From Candidatus Omnitrophota bacterium (GTDB taxonomy: Bacteria > Omnitrophota > Omnitrophia > Omnitrophales > Aquincolibacteriaceae): a DNA stretch of 54,983 nt. Under the pieces are notes generated by a model. The model searched no databases. It saw only the letters and a list, made by a program, of their open reading frames with translations, and was not told the DNA's origin. Made by a program: the position numbers and the translations under genes. Positions 12,401-27,400 of the stretch are shown here, piece by piece. The DNA is taken from contig JAHFHF010000016.1 of assembly GCA_023247055.1 (NCBI GenBank), positions 1 through 54,983 of the forward strand, read 5' to 3'. Each line of letters starts with the position of its first letter. Within the stretch, counting starts at the first letter, position 1.

Positions 12401-15400
12401 TATTCAAGAGAGCATGCGCGTTTTTCTCATAGCCTTCCGGTTGATCTACAAAGTCAAAGTGTTTCGTTAGCACGATCCTTTGCAAAGCATCCACAAAGTA
12501 AACCGTTGGGAATTCCTCAGCTCGTGTTTTTTCAATTTCAGCAAAAAGGGTTTCCGTAAAAAAGTCCAGCATCGGAACAGAAAGGCGGGGCGCGAGAGAC
12601 GCCAATGAAGCCGCTGAAAAATGGTATGAAACTAGCTTTTGAATAATTTCTTCCGCAACCTTATCGCTGACTTTTGGAACAATCAGCCTGAAAATTTCCG
12701 CAATTTCGTGTTGGAGGGCCTCTCTCCTCTTCCAAAGACGCAAGAGAACATTCGCCGTCTGGTCTATCTGATCCTGACTTAAAAGGTCTGTCAGATTTGT
12801 GTCTTTAAACATTTCCTTGATGCCGTGTATAAGTCGAGAATCATTGGCACTAGGCGTTGCTTCATCCGCAAATTTGAGAATCGCGGTCAAAATTTGAATT
12901 CTCTGCGGATCCGTGACCCGCTCATCAATGGCAGCCCGGTATGCAAGGCTGGAGCAGATATCAATCCAGGATTCGGGAGGCATACCGTACTTCCACGTAT
13001 CCAGCACCCAAAGTTCGCGTTCAACGGTGCCCAGAGCCGGTTCCGTTGGGCGCATTTCGGAGCGGACTTGCAATGCCAAGGCGGCGCCCAGCCCTATCGT
13101 GCCGGCGGCTGAAAACCAAAGACCGGACTCTTTGCCGGGCGCGGGGGCCGCCTGGGATGCTTCAGGCTGCGCGGCGAGCTCAGCTGTTTTCTGCGCTGCG
13201 GCGGCGCGAGCGTTAAGGATTTGCTCATACTGGCGAACTCTAGCCATGCCCGCAGTCACATTTTTTTGCTGCGCCGCAGGAGCCAAAGCGCTGATCAGTT
13301 CTTCAAAATTTCCATACGTTACAAAAAGCAGCAGTTCTTCATCAGGAACTCGCAGACCGAAAAATTGACTTAAGCCTTTCTTCCCTATTTGCTCCGCCTG
13401 CGCTGCATTAAATCCCGCCTGGGTGGCCACAGCATGCGATAAAACGGTCTGCATCGCCGTCAATTCACTTAAAGGGAACCTTCTAGGCGGTCCCTTGCTT
13501 CCGCTAAGCGAATTGGATGCTTTCAATCTGAATATCTGATCCATCTGCAACAAAATTTGATGGATGAGTTCCATTCGTTTAACGGGAGAAATGACATACA
13601 CCAAATGGGTAAACGCCATCCATAGATTCTTTTGAAAATCAAATTCCGAATTATAAAAATTGGGAACCTTCATTTGATTCATCAGTAAATCTGCGACTTT
13701 ATCCCAATCTTTGCCTGGGACTTTACGGGCCAGAGAGCCAATGGCCTGAGGCAAATCACTTCTTAAATCAATGGGCTGACCCTTGCTGTCAGAATCCTCG
13801 ATACTCTTGTCGGGGATGTGACGGGCAAGGCCAAAAGCAATTTCAAAACGCTGGGCGGGTTTTAAATATTTAGCCAGATACCTAAAAATGTTCGCATAGT
13901 GCGGGATCAACATATCCATGGTGCGCCAGTCATCCTCCGCGGTGGCGCCAGAAGCCGCTTGATAGCGTTTAAAACTATCTTCGACCCGGCTCGCCAGGAC
14001 ACGCGCATCGCCGCGTGATACTTTTGCCCGCGCAGCGATATAATTCCAATGAACGATTCTGCTTATTCTCTCCAACAGCCGTGAGCGATCAAGATTCGCC
14101 TCTGTATCATACGGCCGGGTACTATCAACAAGGTAAAGCTCCTCAATCAACTCATCAAGTTTCAGATCTTCGTACCAGCGGCCCCGCGTTTCAGAATATC
14201 CCCCACTGCGGACTTCGGCCCGAAGAACAGGCTGACTTTTCTGAAGCCAAAGGCTTTCGTCGTGGGAGTCGGTCGAAAGGATTCGCAAGGGCGTCTCAGT
14301 ACGTTCAGCGGTTTGACGCGCGGCCTCTGCACGCGCACGCAGGGTTTGTTCGTAGCGGCGCACTTTGTCCATGGCCGCAGGCACGTCTTTTTGCTGCGCC
14401 GCGGGAGCCAAATGCTCCACAAGTTCGTCAAAACTGCCATAAGAAGAAAACAGCAGCCCTTTATCTTCGGAAATACACGCAAAGAAAAATTCATCAAATC
14501 CCCGCTTCATCAGTTGGCGGGTTTGAATTTTATTAAATCCGGCTTGATACGCCGTCGCAGTGGCCATGGCACGACGGAGGTCCCACATAATGACGGCGGC
14601 AGCTTCATGCCGTTTTTGGACCTGGCTCAGAACTGCCGAAAATTGACTAACCACGACAGCCCGTTTAACCGGCGAAATAACGCGCGCTAAATTAATAAAT
14701 GCCTTCCATAAACTATCCTGAATATCAAATTCAGCGCTGTTAGGACTCTCAGGAACTTCCCGCAGATGGACAAGCAAAAGATCCGCCACTTCATCCCAAT
14801 TCCGGCGGTCGGGAACCGTATCGGCCAAAGCGCCAATGGCAGCAAATAACTTCTCCCTAAGATCGGTTGAGTATCTACGATCCGAGGTCAAGGGCCCTTC
14901 AATTTTTTCATCGGGAATCTGGCGGGCCAGCGCTAAGGCAATTTCAAAACGTTGGCCGGCGGTCAAATATTTGGCTGCCACGTTAAAAATTCCAGCAAAC
15001 AACGGCAAAAGCCGGTTCATTTTTTCTTGTTCCTCGATCCGCACCGTCGCCAAGGCTGCCTGAAACTGTTTAAAACTGTCCCACGTCTTATCCGCCAAGA
15101 AGCGAAAATCATCCCGGCGCGAATCTTTTTTAAGTTTTAGGGGCGCCAAAAATCCAACAAGCTGGTCAATACCCTCAAGTATTTCCAAGCGGTCTTGATT
15201 CGACTTTTCATCATAGACACCCCGCTCATCCAGCTCTTTCAATTGATCCAAAAATCCATTCCGATCAGCAAACACTAAGGCTATTTTGCGGTTACGCATT
15301 TCGGAGCGCTGCGGAGTTCGAACCCAAAGCCCGTCCGGATTGGGGCGGTGCTCGGCAGCGGCCGCAGCGCCGGACTCAGCCGTCTGGACGTCTTTTGCCG

Positions 15401-18400
15401 CGACTTTGGACTGGGCCTCAAATTGTTTCAGCAGCGTTTGCAGCCGCGCAGCGATGACGTTTTTCGGTTCTTTTTTAATTTGCGCTAACAGGTCGCGCAG
15501 CCGGTCTATTTTTAGTGAAAAATCACTGGTTCCATCCCTAAGCAAGAACTCGAAAAATTCTTCAAGACCGGGAACGCGCTGTCGATCTTTCGTGGGATAC
15601 GGCTTATTGGTAACCGGCCATCCCTCCATGCGACGAAATATTTTTTCTAGAGCATAACCTCCTAAACTTAGCATCAAAGGTCCGCTAGACGGATTCGACG
15701 GACGTTTGTTTACCAAACGCTCAACCCATTTAAACTGTTTTTCAAAATCGATCATCTCCAGGCCTAAACTGATGTCCCCGATGCTCAGAAGGACTTCTTG
15801 ATCCAGGATCACCTTGGAAGTTTCCCAAAATGCGGCGGACTCGATCCATTCCTTGAATTTCTTGGCCCATACTTGTCTTTCGATGTCCGGCATCCGGCTG
15901 ACAAGCTGGCGAAAAACCATGAGTAAGGACGCACGGGCATCATCGGCACTCCGCGATTCTTCGGTCTGCTCTACCAAAGAGGTCCAAAGGATGCCGGGCG
16001 CATCCGCCGGAAAGTACTGATAACCGCCCCGCGCCGCCGCTGCGTATTTAAGCGCGTTTGCAATCGTCTCCCGCGACTGATTTGCCGCATAGCGTGACCC
16101 TTTGATATCCGCCATATGCCACAATAGGATGGCGATGGCTTCTTTAAAACGATCGGGCTGAAGCTTTAACAAACGGGCCAACATGCCTTTGAATAATTCC
16201 AAAAGCTTCAAGCGTGGATTATGCATTCCCGGGCGGTTTTCCTCCCGGATTTTTCTTAAGCTCTGAAGCAGCAAAGGCAGATTGTCCACAAGCATGTCGA
16301 TGGGAGTGTTAACGACTTTATGATAGGCCATCGCGTCCAAAATTCTGCCGCGCTTGTCACGGACGAACTCATCTTCTTCTTTCAGCCCGGCCAGCGCCTG
16401 CGCCAATTGGCCAAAATTCATGCGGTCATAATTGAGTATGGCGCGCATTTCAGAGCGGCCGGCGGACGAGCGCAGCCAAAGGCCGCTTTTATCGTTGGGC
16501 GGCGCAGGCACAGTCCCAACCGCATCAGGAGGTTGATCTGCCTTTGCCGCTGCCGCTTCTTCGGAAGCCTGGACTGCCTCGATCTGCCGGGTAAACGCAT
16601 CTAATTGTGCTATGATCCGATCGAGTTCAACTGCCGGATAACTTTTGTCCGCCGGGGTCAAAATGTCTTCGACTCTCGCCAGCACATCTTCGTCAAACAG
16701 CGCACGGCCAGCGGTTTCTAAAACAGTCCAAAGCGGCAGAGCCAGCTTTTCGCGTTGATCGCGCGTGATCCGGCGCTCCTGCATAAGAAGTTCAAAAAAA
16801 ACATACGCAGCCACGGGATCGATCCACTTTGCGCCATCCTTATTTTTCTTATATTTCTGAAGAAATAAAAGCTGCATTTTCTGCTTCAATTCAACGACCT
16901 CAAGCGGAACTAAATAGGCCAATAAGTCCCTCTGCAAAGCCAGGGCCGCCGTCCATTCTTCAGCCAGGGAATTTCCTCTTTCTTGATAAAGCAACAGCAG
17001 TTCTACCAGCCACTGAGCCAAACTGATTCTTTGGGCGCCCGTGACGGACGTCAGCGCTGCTCTAAAAATAGTCTCAGCCGCATCTTGGACCGGTCCACGG
17101 CCGTAAAAGTAACGCGGATCCTTGAGACTTCTTTTTTGCAGAGATTTGACGGCCTGGCGGATAATACGTTCAAGCTTTGGAGAGTTATAAAGGCCGGCAA
17201 GCATTTCTAAATAATCATTCCAGAATCGAATCGATCCGGTTGTTGCAACGCCGGCGTAGTCATCATCTTGGCTATGAATTTCTCCGATTTTTAGCATGGC
17301 GCCCCCATCAAGACCGGCGAGTAGATTCTTTTGCACACCCGGAGTACCCCAAGACCGGATCCGCGAATCCAAAACCATGAAACTATCTGATAAAATATCG
17401 AGCCCTTTCAAATCTTTTTCTTCACCGGCATCACGACTTTCTTCCTCCTCAAAACGCTCGATCATTCGGTCAGCCACGCGATTGAGAAACCCCGAGAAAC
17501 CCCTTTTGGGAAGCGCCAATGCGAATTCGGAAACAAGTTCATAGAGATCATTTCTTCGGAAATCTCCGGCTGTCATCCCTGCCGTTTCCGCCAAAAGCCT
17601 ATCCAGCATGGCTAAAAGGATCCGGTCATCGCTCTGATCCTGGATAAGACTTTTAAGCTTGTCCGTTTCGTGCCGTTGCAGCAGCCCTGCAAATTTTTCG
17701 AGAGCACCGGAGCGCATTTCGGAACGCGGCATCAGCGCATGCACAAGCCCCGCAGGGCCGGCAAACCAGATTGCGGGGTCTGTGCCCGCGGGCCCTAAAG
17801 CCGCGGGTGGCCCGGACTGCTCCGCGCGCTGGACGGTCAAATCGGCGGCTTGGGCTCGTGCAAGAATTTGTTTTTTTAAAGTTTCGATTTTAGCAAGAAT
17901 AAAATCTTTTCCGAACTTCCGTCCCGGCTTAAGGATATCCTCTTGAATGACGGCAATGTCCTCATCCGTGATCGAACTTTGGCCCTCGTGAGCGATACGC
18001 AGCAGTTCTGCCAAAATTTCCTCATACACTTTGAATTCTTGCCACTCTCGATATTCATCCTCCGTTTTCAATTCGGCCAAGGGAACTCTTGCGTAGCCTT
18101 CGCTGCGCAGCAATGCTTTAGATAAATCGCCCGCGATTGAACTGCGATTGTAATCACCGTTAGACTCGTCCCCCATCCCCTTGGTTCTTTTAAGACTTTC
18201 ATGCACGGCTTTGACAGCGAGCGCTAGTTCCCGAGCCTCCATTTGCGGCACAAGCAAATCAATAGCACTTACGATATTAGACCTGGCGAGATTCGTCTTA
18301 TTACTCGATCCGGAAACGGTGTCGAGGCTTTGGAGAAGTATCGAAGTCAGATCCGGCAGAGCCTTCGCCCCAACTTTGCGCACGATATCGATCAAAACCG

Positions 18401-21400
18401 CCGTGGAATCATCTCTGATTTCGTTGGCCTCGTCATCATTGCTCGTCGTATCGAGGAGTCTTTGGCCCCAGGCCCGGGCCAGGCCGGGCAGTTCTTGCGG
18501 ATTCATTTCCTCAACAATAACCTGAGACGCGACCTTGAGGTCACCCCGAGCAAAATCGGTAGTCTCTCCGGGGCCTTGAATTTCTCCATAGCTTTCGAAT
18601 AATGCCCAGGCCATCCGGGAGAACGGCGCTGCAGAATCGTTCTTAGCTATGTTTTTCAAGGCCATGGCGATATCTCTGCGATCCGTATTTTTTTCAGCTT
18701 CAGAACCCTGAAGTGTCTGCAATGCGGTAAGCAATTCCTCCACGCCCATGGCTCCAGTTGCGCCAACCCGTCCCTTAGCATGGCTGCGCATCTCAGAGCG
18801 CAATCCCCCTTTGTCATTCTGAGCCCGCGAATCTTTTAATGATGGGCGAAGAATCTCAGAACCTGTGCCAGAAGCCAGCCAAATTGAATTGGGTTCGTCT
18901 AGAAGCGGGCGTGACGGCAGTTCCGTTTGCGAAGCACGCTCCACATCTTGCTCAACCGCCCGCTCATGCGCGCTTTGCTGCGCCGCGAGCTGCTGGATGA
19001 AACCCGCCAAATCATCGGGATAATGCTCACGCCGGGCCCGCAGTGCATCGACAAGTTCTTCAAAACGCCTGGGACCGTCCGCTTCTCCGGCTTCTCTAAA
19101 AAATTTAAGAATGATTACACGAAGAAGGTCCACGATTTCGTCCTGTTCAGGGATGGCCCATCCGGACTCCCGCAGCGCGATGAAAGCCGCCACTTTGAAT
19201 GCATATCGAGGTTTTAATCGAACAACAGCGCTGAAAATTTTATTTTTTAGATTCAAAAAGTTATCAAAAACTGCGGGAGATTCTTCCAAAACCCGCTCGA
19301 TATTAAGAAGAACCACATCCGCTTCTCTCCCGGATATTTTTTTAATTTCCAAAACAGCAGCCATGCCATCCAAAATTTTTAGTGCAAGGACCAGGTCAGG
19401 CGTGGCTTCCGCGATAGATCTCAAAGCGGCAAGTGTTTCCTTGCGGGCATTCTGGGCCGGAGTCGTGACTGCTTTTATTTTCGCAAGCGATGCCAGCAGG
19501 CTTCGAGCCGCATCCGGCCACGCGGACTGTTCGAGCCCCAGGTTCAAAAAAGACAGGGACAGGGCGTCCGCAAGGCTGGTGCGGGCTTCCAAAGAAGCTT
19601 TGCTGGTATTTTTTAACCGATCCAAATTGCGCGTAAGCGCCTGGATAACCCCAAGCCGGTCAACAGGCCCAGCTTCAAGCGCAATATGACTCAAAAGCCA
19701 TGCCGCCGTCTTAAATACAGCCATCTCCTGCGGCTTTCCTTCAGCCGGAAGATCTAAAAGGCTAATCAAAACGGGCGTCTTTTCGTCCAAAACTGGAATT
19801 TTGGGTGTTTTGGCCAAATCGATAAAAATTAGAAAACTCACGAAGATCTGCAAGATTTGTTCAAGGGTGACTGCTCGAATGTCTTTATCTGATCCTTTTA
19901 CTTCATCCCATTTTTCAGAGTAAATCTCAATCTGCGGGAGGATTTTCCGAACCAGAGCATTCAATGCCGCAGGCGTTATTTTCTTAAAGACATCCCTTTC
20001 CAGACTCACGATCTCCCGCAAAGCCATGGCTGCATGCCGGTGTGCCAAGTAATAGCGGACAGAAGGTGTTTTGGGGAAAATGCCGGCCAAGACGTCAATC
20101 CAGTCCATCGGATCGTTAATTGGCTTTCTTTCCTGCACCATCCGCAAAAGATTTTCAAGCGTTCTCTCCAATTGCATCTGCTGAGTTTGTTTAAAAGGGT
20201 CCGCATCCGGCTGCCAATTCCGGATTTGTTCTTTGAGGTCGCGCATCTCGGAACGAAATACGAGCGGGCCTGAATTCTTCCCTCTCCCTCCTGGGGAGAG
20301 GGCTAGGGTGAGGGGGAAACCCGCTTTCGCCCCCCTCATCCTAACCTTCTCCCCCAAGGGGGAGAAGGAATACCGCCGCATTTCAGAGCGCAATCCCTCT
20401 TTGTCATTCTGCTTGCCCGCCGCGTTTTTTGGCGGGAGCCCGTCATTCATGGTTGGGCGAAGAATCTCAGAACGCATTTCCGAGCGTCCCGCCAACCACA
20501 ACTCGCCCGGATCAGGTACCTGCGGCTTCGAAGGCTCGGTCTCAGCGGTTTGCTGAACGGCTTGCTCGCCGGCACGATAACCCGCTAGTTTTTGTTCTCC
20601 GAATTGGCGCAGTTTATTGGCGACCCAATGGGGATCGTTCAAATTTTCCGTTTTTCCAGGAATCAGAATTTGATCTTCAAGCGTCGCCAGATCCTGATCG
20701 GTCATCAGGCTCATAAAACTATGAGCCCCTTCCTTGAGAACAAGAAAATCACCGATCGCCGGATAAACTTCTCCATAGTTTGGATATTCCCCGCCTTGTG
20801 CTACGTGTTCAAGCAAATACCAAGCCAGCGCTGAAGCCATTTCCCTGCTTGGGTCATCAAATGTAAAACTCGCTTTTTTCTGGCGCATCCGAGAGAACTC
20901 TTCTCCAAGTTTAAGACTTTGAATAAGGGTAACTGACGTTAAATCAGGTTTTTGCGCAACATATCGGGTTTGCTGAAGCGCGCGCACATAGCCGGATCGA
21001 ATAATATTATTTAACTCATACCGGTCGTTCTCGGAATCTTGAATGGCCATACGTGTTCTTGCATCGTTTAGCATTAAACCCTTCAGAAGGCTGTCTCGAA
21101 CCCAGGCCCATTCTTCCTCGCGGATCAACGCTCGCGGCGCAAATTTCAGAGTATTAAAAAAGCGATAAAGCAAACTCAAAAACACACGCAGGACTTGATC
21201 AGAGACTTTAAAATCACCGGTCAGAAACAGATTTTCGAAGACAAGGTGTATGCGCTTTATCTGAAGAGCGACATCCACCGTAAAATCGCTGCCTTTCTGT
21301 ACTAGAGCGTTGTTCGCTTGTTCAATCTCTTCGGCGACTGTCTGCCTCTGAAGATCCACAGATTCACTCGGTTCTTTTATGTTTGCCAGAGTCTGAAGCT

Positions 21401-24400
21401 TTTGGATATCTTGATTGATTTGAAGCACGGCTTCCTTCATCTCGTTGCGATCCACGGAAGACTGCATGGCGTACCAATAGAGGCGCACAAAAAATTTCGC
21501 GGCCAGTTCGTGGATCCTTTTTTTAATGAATGCCATGACAGCAGCTCCCCAGCGGATTTCGCTGCGCAGAACAGCCCTTGCGGTAAAATGACCAACTCCA
21601 AGGACTCCCGAAATCCCGGTCTCAAGCCACAACTCGCTTGAATCCTGTGCCGGAGGCTTTAGGGATTCAGGCATGTCGGTGCGTGCCGCAGCCTGTTCAT
21701 CCGCCCGATAACCCGCTAGTTTTTGTTCTCCGAATTGGCGCAGTTTATTGGCAACCCAATTGGGGTCTTTCAAATTTTCCGTTTTTCCGGGAATGAGAAT
21801 CTCACTGCATATCGTTTCGATATCACTGGCTGTGATCAGCGATGGTTCGCCATCCGTATCCGCTCGTATCATTAACACTTCCTGCAGAGTTCTCTTGAGC
21901 ATTTCATCCGCCGGATATCCTTCCTTGCGCAAGAGCACAACCGCTAAGGCTGAGGCGATGCTATTTCTATAATCCCGATCTTTACTCCTAACCAGTCTTG
22001 CTGTCAGTTCTTTCTCCATCGCAAGAAATGTATCCGCTGCGCCCACGCGCTTTGCAATTTCTTCCAGCAACTGAGCAGCAGGTGTGAATCCAGATGCGCT
22101 TGTCGGATACGCCTCTCTAATATTTTCAAGGGCCTCATCGCTGATGGTCCGCAACACTTTGTCGGCAATTCCGCTTCTTATAAGTTCCGGCAAGATACTT
22201 GAGATAAACAAATATATGCTATTCATCTCTTTCCCGAATTTGGTATTATTAATTCCTCTTCTGAATTTTTTTAACGCCGAAAACAGGCTGAGCGCAATTT
22301 CAGAAGATTTTTCTGGTATATTTTTTTGGGCCGCGATGCTCCGCGTCAGCGCCCCCACGGTATCTGTATACCCATAGATCAAGGTCTTTGTATATTCATC
22401 TGCTATTAATTCTTTCATATCAATTAAAATTTCGGGCAGCTCTTCAAGCACAACTTGCGCAATTTCGGTAAATTCCGCAGGCCATTCTTCCCATAATTTT
22501 GCAGCATCGCTAAAAATCCCCCCTATTTCAGCCTGCGCCCAAAGAAGATACGTTTCATCTCTAAGACCTGCTTTGCTGATTCGACTCGAACTCATAAGCA
22601 ATGCCCGGATAATCTTAAGTATTTCCGGCTTGTAGGTTAAAAGGGCTCTTTGCGGTTCTTCACGATTAACTGAGGATAAATACCCCTGTCGAAAGGTATA
22701 AACGCTAAAAAACACCTCGAAAGCTTCATTTCGGGTATCTTTAGCAGTTTCAAGTTTTGCCAGCAGCACATCCGCATCCATGCGCCGGCCGTCATCGGCA
22801 GACCGCATTTCCGAACGCAATCCCTCTTTGTCATTCTGAGTCCGCGAATCTTTTAGTGACGGGCGAAGAATCTCAGGTGTCCACTGCACCCCGCCCTGCA
22901 GCTTGGCAAGCCAGAGGCCGCTTTCAGTGGCAGGCGGCGTGGAGGGAGACTGACCCGATGGCTTCGTCGCTTGGGCCTCTAAAGCCGCTCTTTCTTCCAA
23001 AACTTTCCATTGTTCGATCATTTTTGAGATTTTTGAAATTGTAACGGCCGGGCCTTGTTTTAGAAGATCACGCAGCTCTCCATAGCTGCCATAGCGTAAG
23101 AAAAGCCGGGCATAGGCAGGGTCGCGAAAATTAAATAGCTCCTCAAGGGCTTTAATGACTTCAAATTTGTCGGGGCTTGAAATCGAAGTCTCTCCAACGA
23201 GGGCATACGGCAGAATGTCAAAAATAATACGCGGAACATTGGGCTCTTTCGTGGCCTGAGGGTCGGTAGGTACAAAAGAAATCAAGAAGTCCACAGCTTG
23301 AGCGGCCTCGGAAGGCGGGATTTTATCGCGCGTTAGAACTTCAAACAAAATATCCGGCGTTCCCCAGCCTGGGAAGACCTGGTCTGCCTGCAATGCTTCA
23401 CGGACGACGATTTGTTTTTTCAAAATCGCAATCAAATCTTCCATGCTCTGATGCACATGGATTGCGGGATAATGGGCGACAAAAGGCCAGAGCGTCGCAA
23501 GCGCATTTAAATTAATCCACTGACGCGGATTAGAAAAATCATTCGTTTTCAAAAGGGCAAAAATCCGGTCCGATGCGGCCTGAAGTTCTGCCAAATAGTC
23601 CGGACCTGAAGTATTTTGAGCGCGCCGCTGAAAGCCGTCCGATAAATCGTCAAAGCGTTTGTTTTGTTCAGGATGCTCAATCAGGTCAATCGCCATCAGT
23701 TCGTCGATAATGTCGGTCAAGGGCATCTGCTCAGGATCAGGCAATTGGGACGGCGCCGTAGCGGAGCGTACTTCCGAACGCCTCTTTGAGATCGCAGACT
23801 GTTCAGCAAGCCAAATGTCGCTTTCATTCGCGGCAAGCTTTGAAGGCGGCGCGATCTGATCTGCGCGTTCGGCGTCCAATCTTCCGGCTAATAGGATGAC
23901 AGAATAGCGCTCTTGTAATCTATCGAGTTGATCAATCACCATTCTGACTTTTTCATCGTGACTCACGTTTCGATCATCAAGATGCGCTAAAATTTCCTCG
24001 ACTTGAGCAAAACGCTCTCGCAGCCTGTCAGCATCTGCCACGGGAAAAACCGGAGTACCGTTAAAGTCGGCAGCAAAAAAATTAGCCAGCTTTTCACGAA
24101 CGATCTCAGTTCTCTTGACATTGATGTGTGTCTTCTGCGGGATGAATAACACCGCCAGAAGTCCACCATAGACATCGCGCGTGAGCCGAATCTCTTCTCC
24201 GGGGCCCTCAAGACGCAGAAGAACCTGTGCTGTCTGAGCGGCATTTTTTGAAATCAAATCCTCAGAGGCACCAGAACTTTTTAGCTTTAGGAAAGCTAAA
24301 TGCAAAAGCACGTACATTTTCCACGCACCGTGGTCATAGTAGCGAATTTCTTTTTGACCATACTTTCTAAAAAGCCTATCCAAAATTTTAAAAATCCGCC

Positions 24401-27400
24401 CAACAAACACTTCCACAGCCGGCAAGGTCATCTTTCCCGCTATTTGATTCTGTAGTAGGGATGCCACACGATTTACTTCATCTCGAGGAAGATCGATCTC
24501 TGCCAGCCTATCTAACAAAGCCTCCGGACTTTCCTCCGAATCCGCAGTGGTTCGCATTTCAGAGCGAAGTTGTCCGGCTGTTGATTCGGCAACCCAGATT
24601 CCACCCGCCGGAGGCGGTGTTGTGGGTCCGCGCTTCGCTCCGGAATCGGCAATGTCAGCCTGCATTTTTTCCGCTTCCAGGCTTACACGCTTTTGCTCTC
24701 TAAACTTCTGGATTTTCCGAATGACAAAATCTTCGGATTGATCTTTCCCGGAAGCAAGGATTTCGCGAACTGTGTCAATATCTTCTTGCGCAATGTAAGA
24801 GCGGCCTTCAATGCTAGTTTCAAATAGAGATAGCAGTTCATACTGTATATCCGTTTTGTCCGTCCCTTGTTCTTCACCTCCCCAAGCGTAACCTTCCATA
24901 CGAAGCAACATAATCGCCACGGCATTCCCAAAATTTTCTCGCGCAAAATTTACCGTAATATCCGACCCTGAAATCTCTGTTAAAACCCGAGCCAATCTTT
25001 TAACTATCGCCGGAAGTTCTGTTACATCCACCGTTCCCGCTACTCGTTGAAATTCTGAAGATAACTTCCACCGAATAGTATTTGCCGCATCGTCCGACCC
25101 CTGAACCGACTCCAATTCTGTCAAACGGCTCTGCCAAGGCATGATGGAGTAATCTTTTGTCCGGACTTCCGATCGAGCGGAACTTCTCCCTCTCCCCTCC
25201 GGGGAGAGGGCCGGGGTGAGGGGCAAATCAAGCGTTCGCTCCCTCATCCTAACCTTCTCCCCCAAGGGGGCGAAGGAACCTCGAATTTCAGCGCGGAGCT
25301 TGCTGCCGGAGACAATGGCGGCCTGCGTAAGAGTTGCACCGGCTCCAGTTGCCCCAGCCAAAGCCATAGATTCGGCAACCCAGACTTCACCCGCAAGCGG
25401 TGGTGTTGTGGGTTCGCGGTTCGCTCCCGAATCAGAAATTCGCTCATCCCTCTTTGCCGCGCGCAGATTTGCTAGCCTTTGTTCTTTAAATTTATGAATT
25501 TTTTGGATCACATACTCCTCAGATTGATCTTTATCGGAAGCAAGAATTTCGCGAAGCCCATCGAAGTCTTCCGGCGCAACATAGGAGCGGCCCGCATCGC
25601 TATCGCCCAATAAACCCGCAAGCGCTTTCTGAATGTCCGATTTTTGACCTTCTTTTCCCCAGGCGTAACCTTCCATACGGAGCAAAATAATAGCCAGCGC
25701 ATTTCCAAATTCATAGCGAGCATTAGCCGCCACCGCGTCTTCCCCTTGAATCTTGCCCAGACCTGCAAACAATGCTCTCGTTATTTCCAAAAACTCATTC
25801 TCTGCAATTCTCATGGCTATTTCAGCGGACACCTTTGCAATATTCTGCCAGGCATGAAGGGCCGCAAAATCTTCCCCTTGAATTTTTTTTGAATCCTCGA
25901 ACAATTCTTTCGCCAGCATCGGAAGTTCGGCGGGATCCAGTTTTTCAGCAACCACGCTCAAGGCCCATGCAATTCCCCCTCGAGCATAATTTGCATTTTC
26001 GTCAGACCCATCAATTTTTTTCAAACTCGCCAGCAAACCGCCCGAAACTTTCGGAAACTGAGCCGTATCCAGCGCCCCTTCAACTGCGTTGTGTAATACG
26101 TAGGCAATATACTTCCGCGCGTCGTTGGCCACAGCATTGGATCCCTCAATTTCTTCTAAGGTCGCTAGCAATCTCTTCACGATGACTTGACGCTCTGCGG
26201 GGTCAATGTCCTGGACCATTTCCCGTAATACGGCTGCAATATACGTTCGTGTATCATTCGCAGCATCGTTTGATCCCCGAATTCGTTCCAAAATAGCAAG
26301 CAGACCTTTCGCCAAATCACGCAATTCCCCTTCATCAGTCATCGTCTGAAGCTTCCCCTTTAGGTCATTGGTAATTTGCCATCGCGCGCTGTTCGGATCA
26401 GGATCATCTCCTGAAATGACCTCAAGTTCTGTTAAAAGTTCCTGCCAGCTCATGCTGAAATAATGTTTCGTCCGGACTTCCGATCGAACGGAACTTCTCC
26501 CTCTCCCCTGAGGGGAGAGGGTTGGGGTGAGAGGCAAATCAAGCGTGCGCCCCCTCATCCTGGCCTTCTCCCCCCAGGGGGAGAAGGAAAGTCCTGCTTC
26601 CAAGCGCATTTCAGAGCGGAGCTTGCTGCCGAAGGAAACGGAGGCGCCGCGGATAAAGGCGGAGGCGGCGCCGATGGCGCCGGCAAGAGCGGAGGGCACG
26701 ACAAAACGGCCGCCGCTGAAACGGCTGGGGGCCGCGCCTTCCGGGGCATAGACGCCGCGAATCACATTCTGCAAAAGTTTTTTGAGTTCGGACGGCAGTT
26801 TGTCCATTTCATTGTCTTTTAAATAAAATGAATGCTTGGTTCCGTAGACTTCGGGCACGATTTCGGTGTCATTACCAAGGCCGATGGCGATAAATTCTGT
26901 TTGCGTCGATCCGATCATGCCGCGCTGGCTCCGCACCCGTTCCAGAATCTTCTTGATCGAATCGATGTCCCCCATGCCGTCGGTAATGACAATCACGTAG
27001 TGTTTTTCTCCGCCCACCTGTTCGATATCGCGAATAACGGCTTCCAATGCCGGGCCTTCATTATTCCCTTCGATCCCGATGCTTTTATATAAGTCGTCCA
27101 CAATCGCTTCTTTGTCTTTGCGGCTGGCATAACTGTCGGGAATCGCCGCAATGCCGGGACGAAAATCGCTTTCATGGGCTTTTTTTCCTTTGAAACGTTT
27201 ATGCAAAAAAGTGTTTGTATGATAACCACGTATTGAAAAATCAACACCTAATTGTTCTAAAACTTCGGACAAAAGAACTACACCCGACAAGGCGCGATGG
27301 CCTTTGCCTGCCGTATTGAGCTTGATCTCCTTACCCGGTTCCGCTACTCCCCGCATACTGCCGCTTTCGTCCAGAAGAATTGTGAATTTGACATCTTTTT

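Larger units (their letters stand above)
20256..20486 (-). repeat. Cluster of three RSEMR motifs with two repeat families between them
   Basis: RSEMR at 20486, 20390 and 20255. The first gap holds the ILRPTMND repeat with an inserted hairpin (gccgcgttttttggc core). The second holds the LTLALSP repeat. No helical module is present. This is the densest pile-up of repeats inside the gene. Confidence 0.8.

Noticed and set aside
20256..20486. Two very small beads between the RSEMR motifs
   Set aside because: The intervals hold only translated palindromic repeat and no helical sequence. The same applies to 26487-26618 and 25176-25295.
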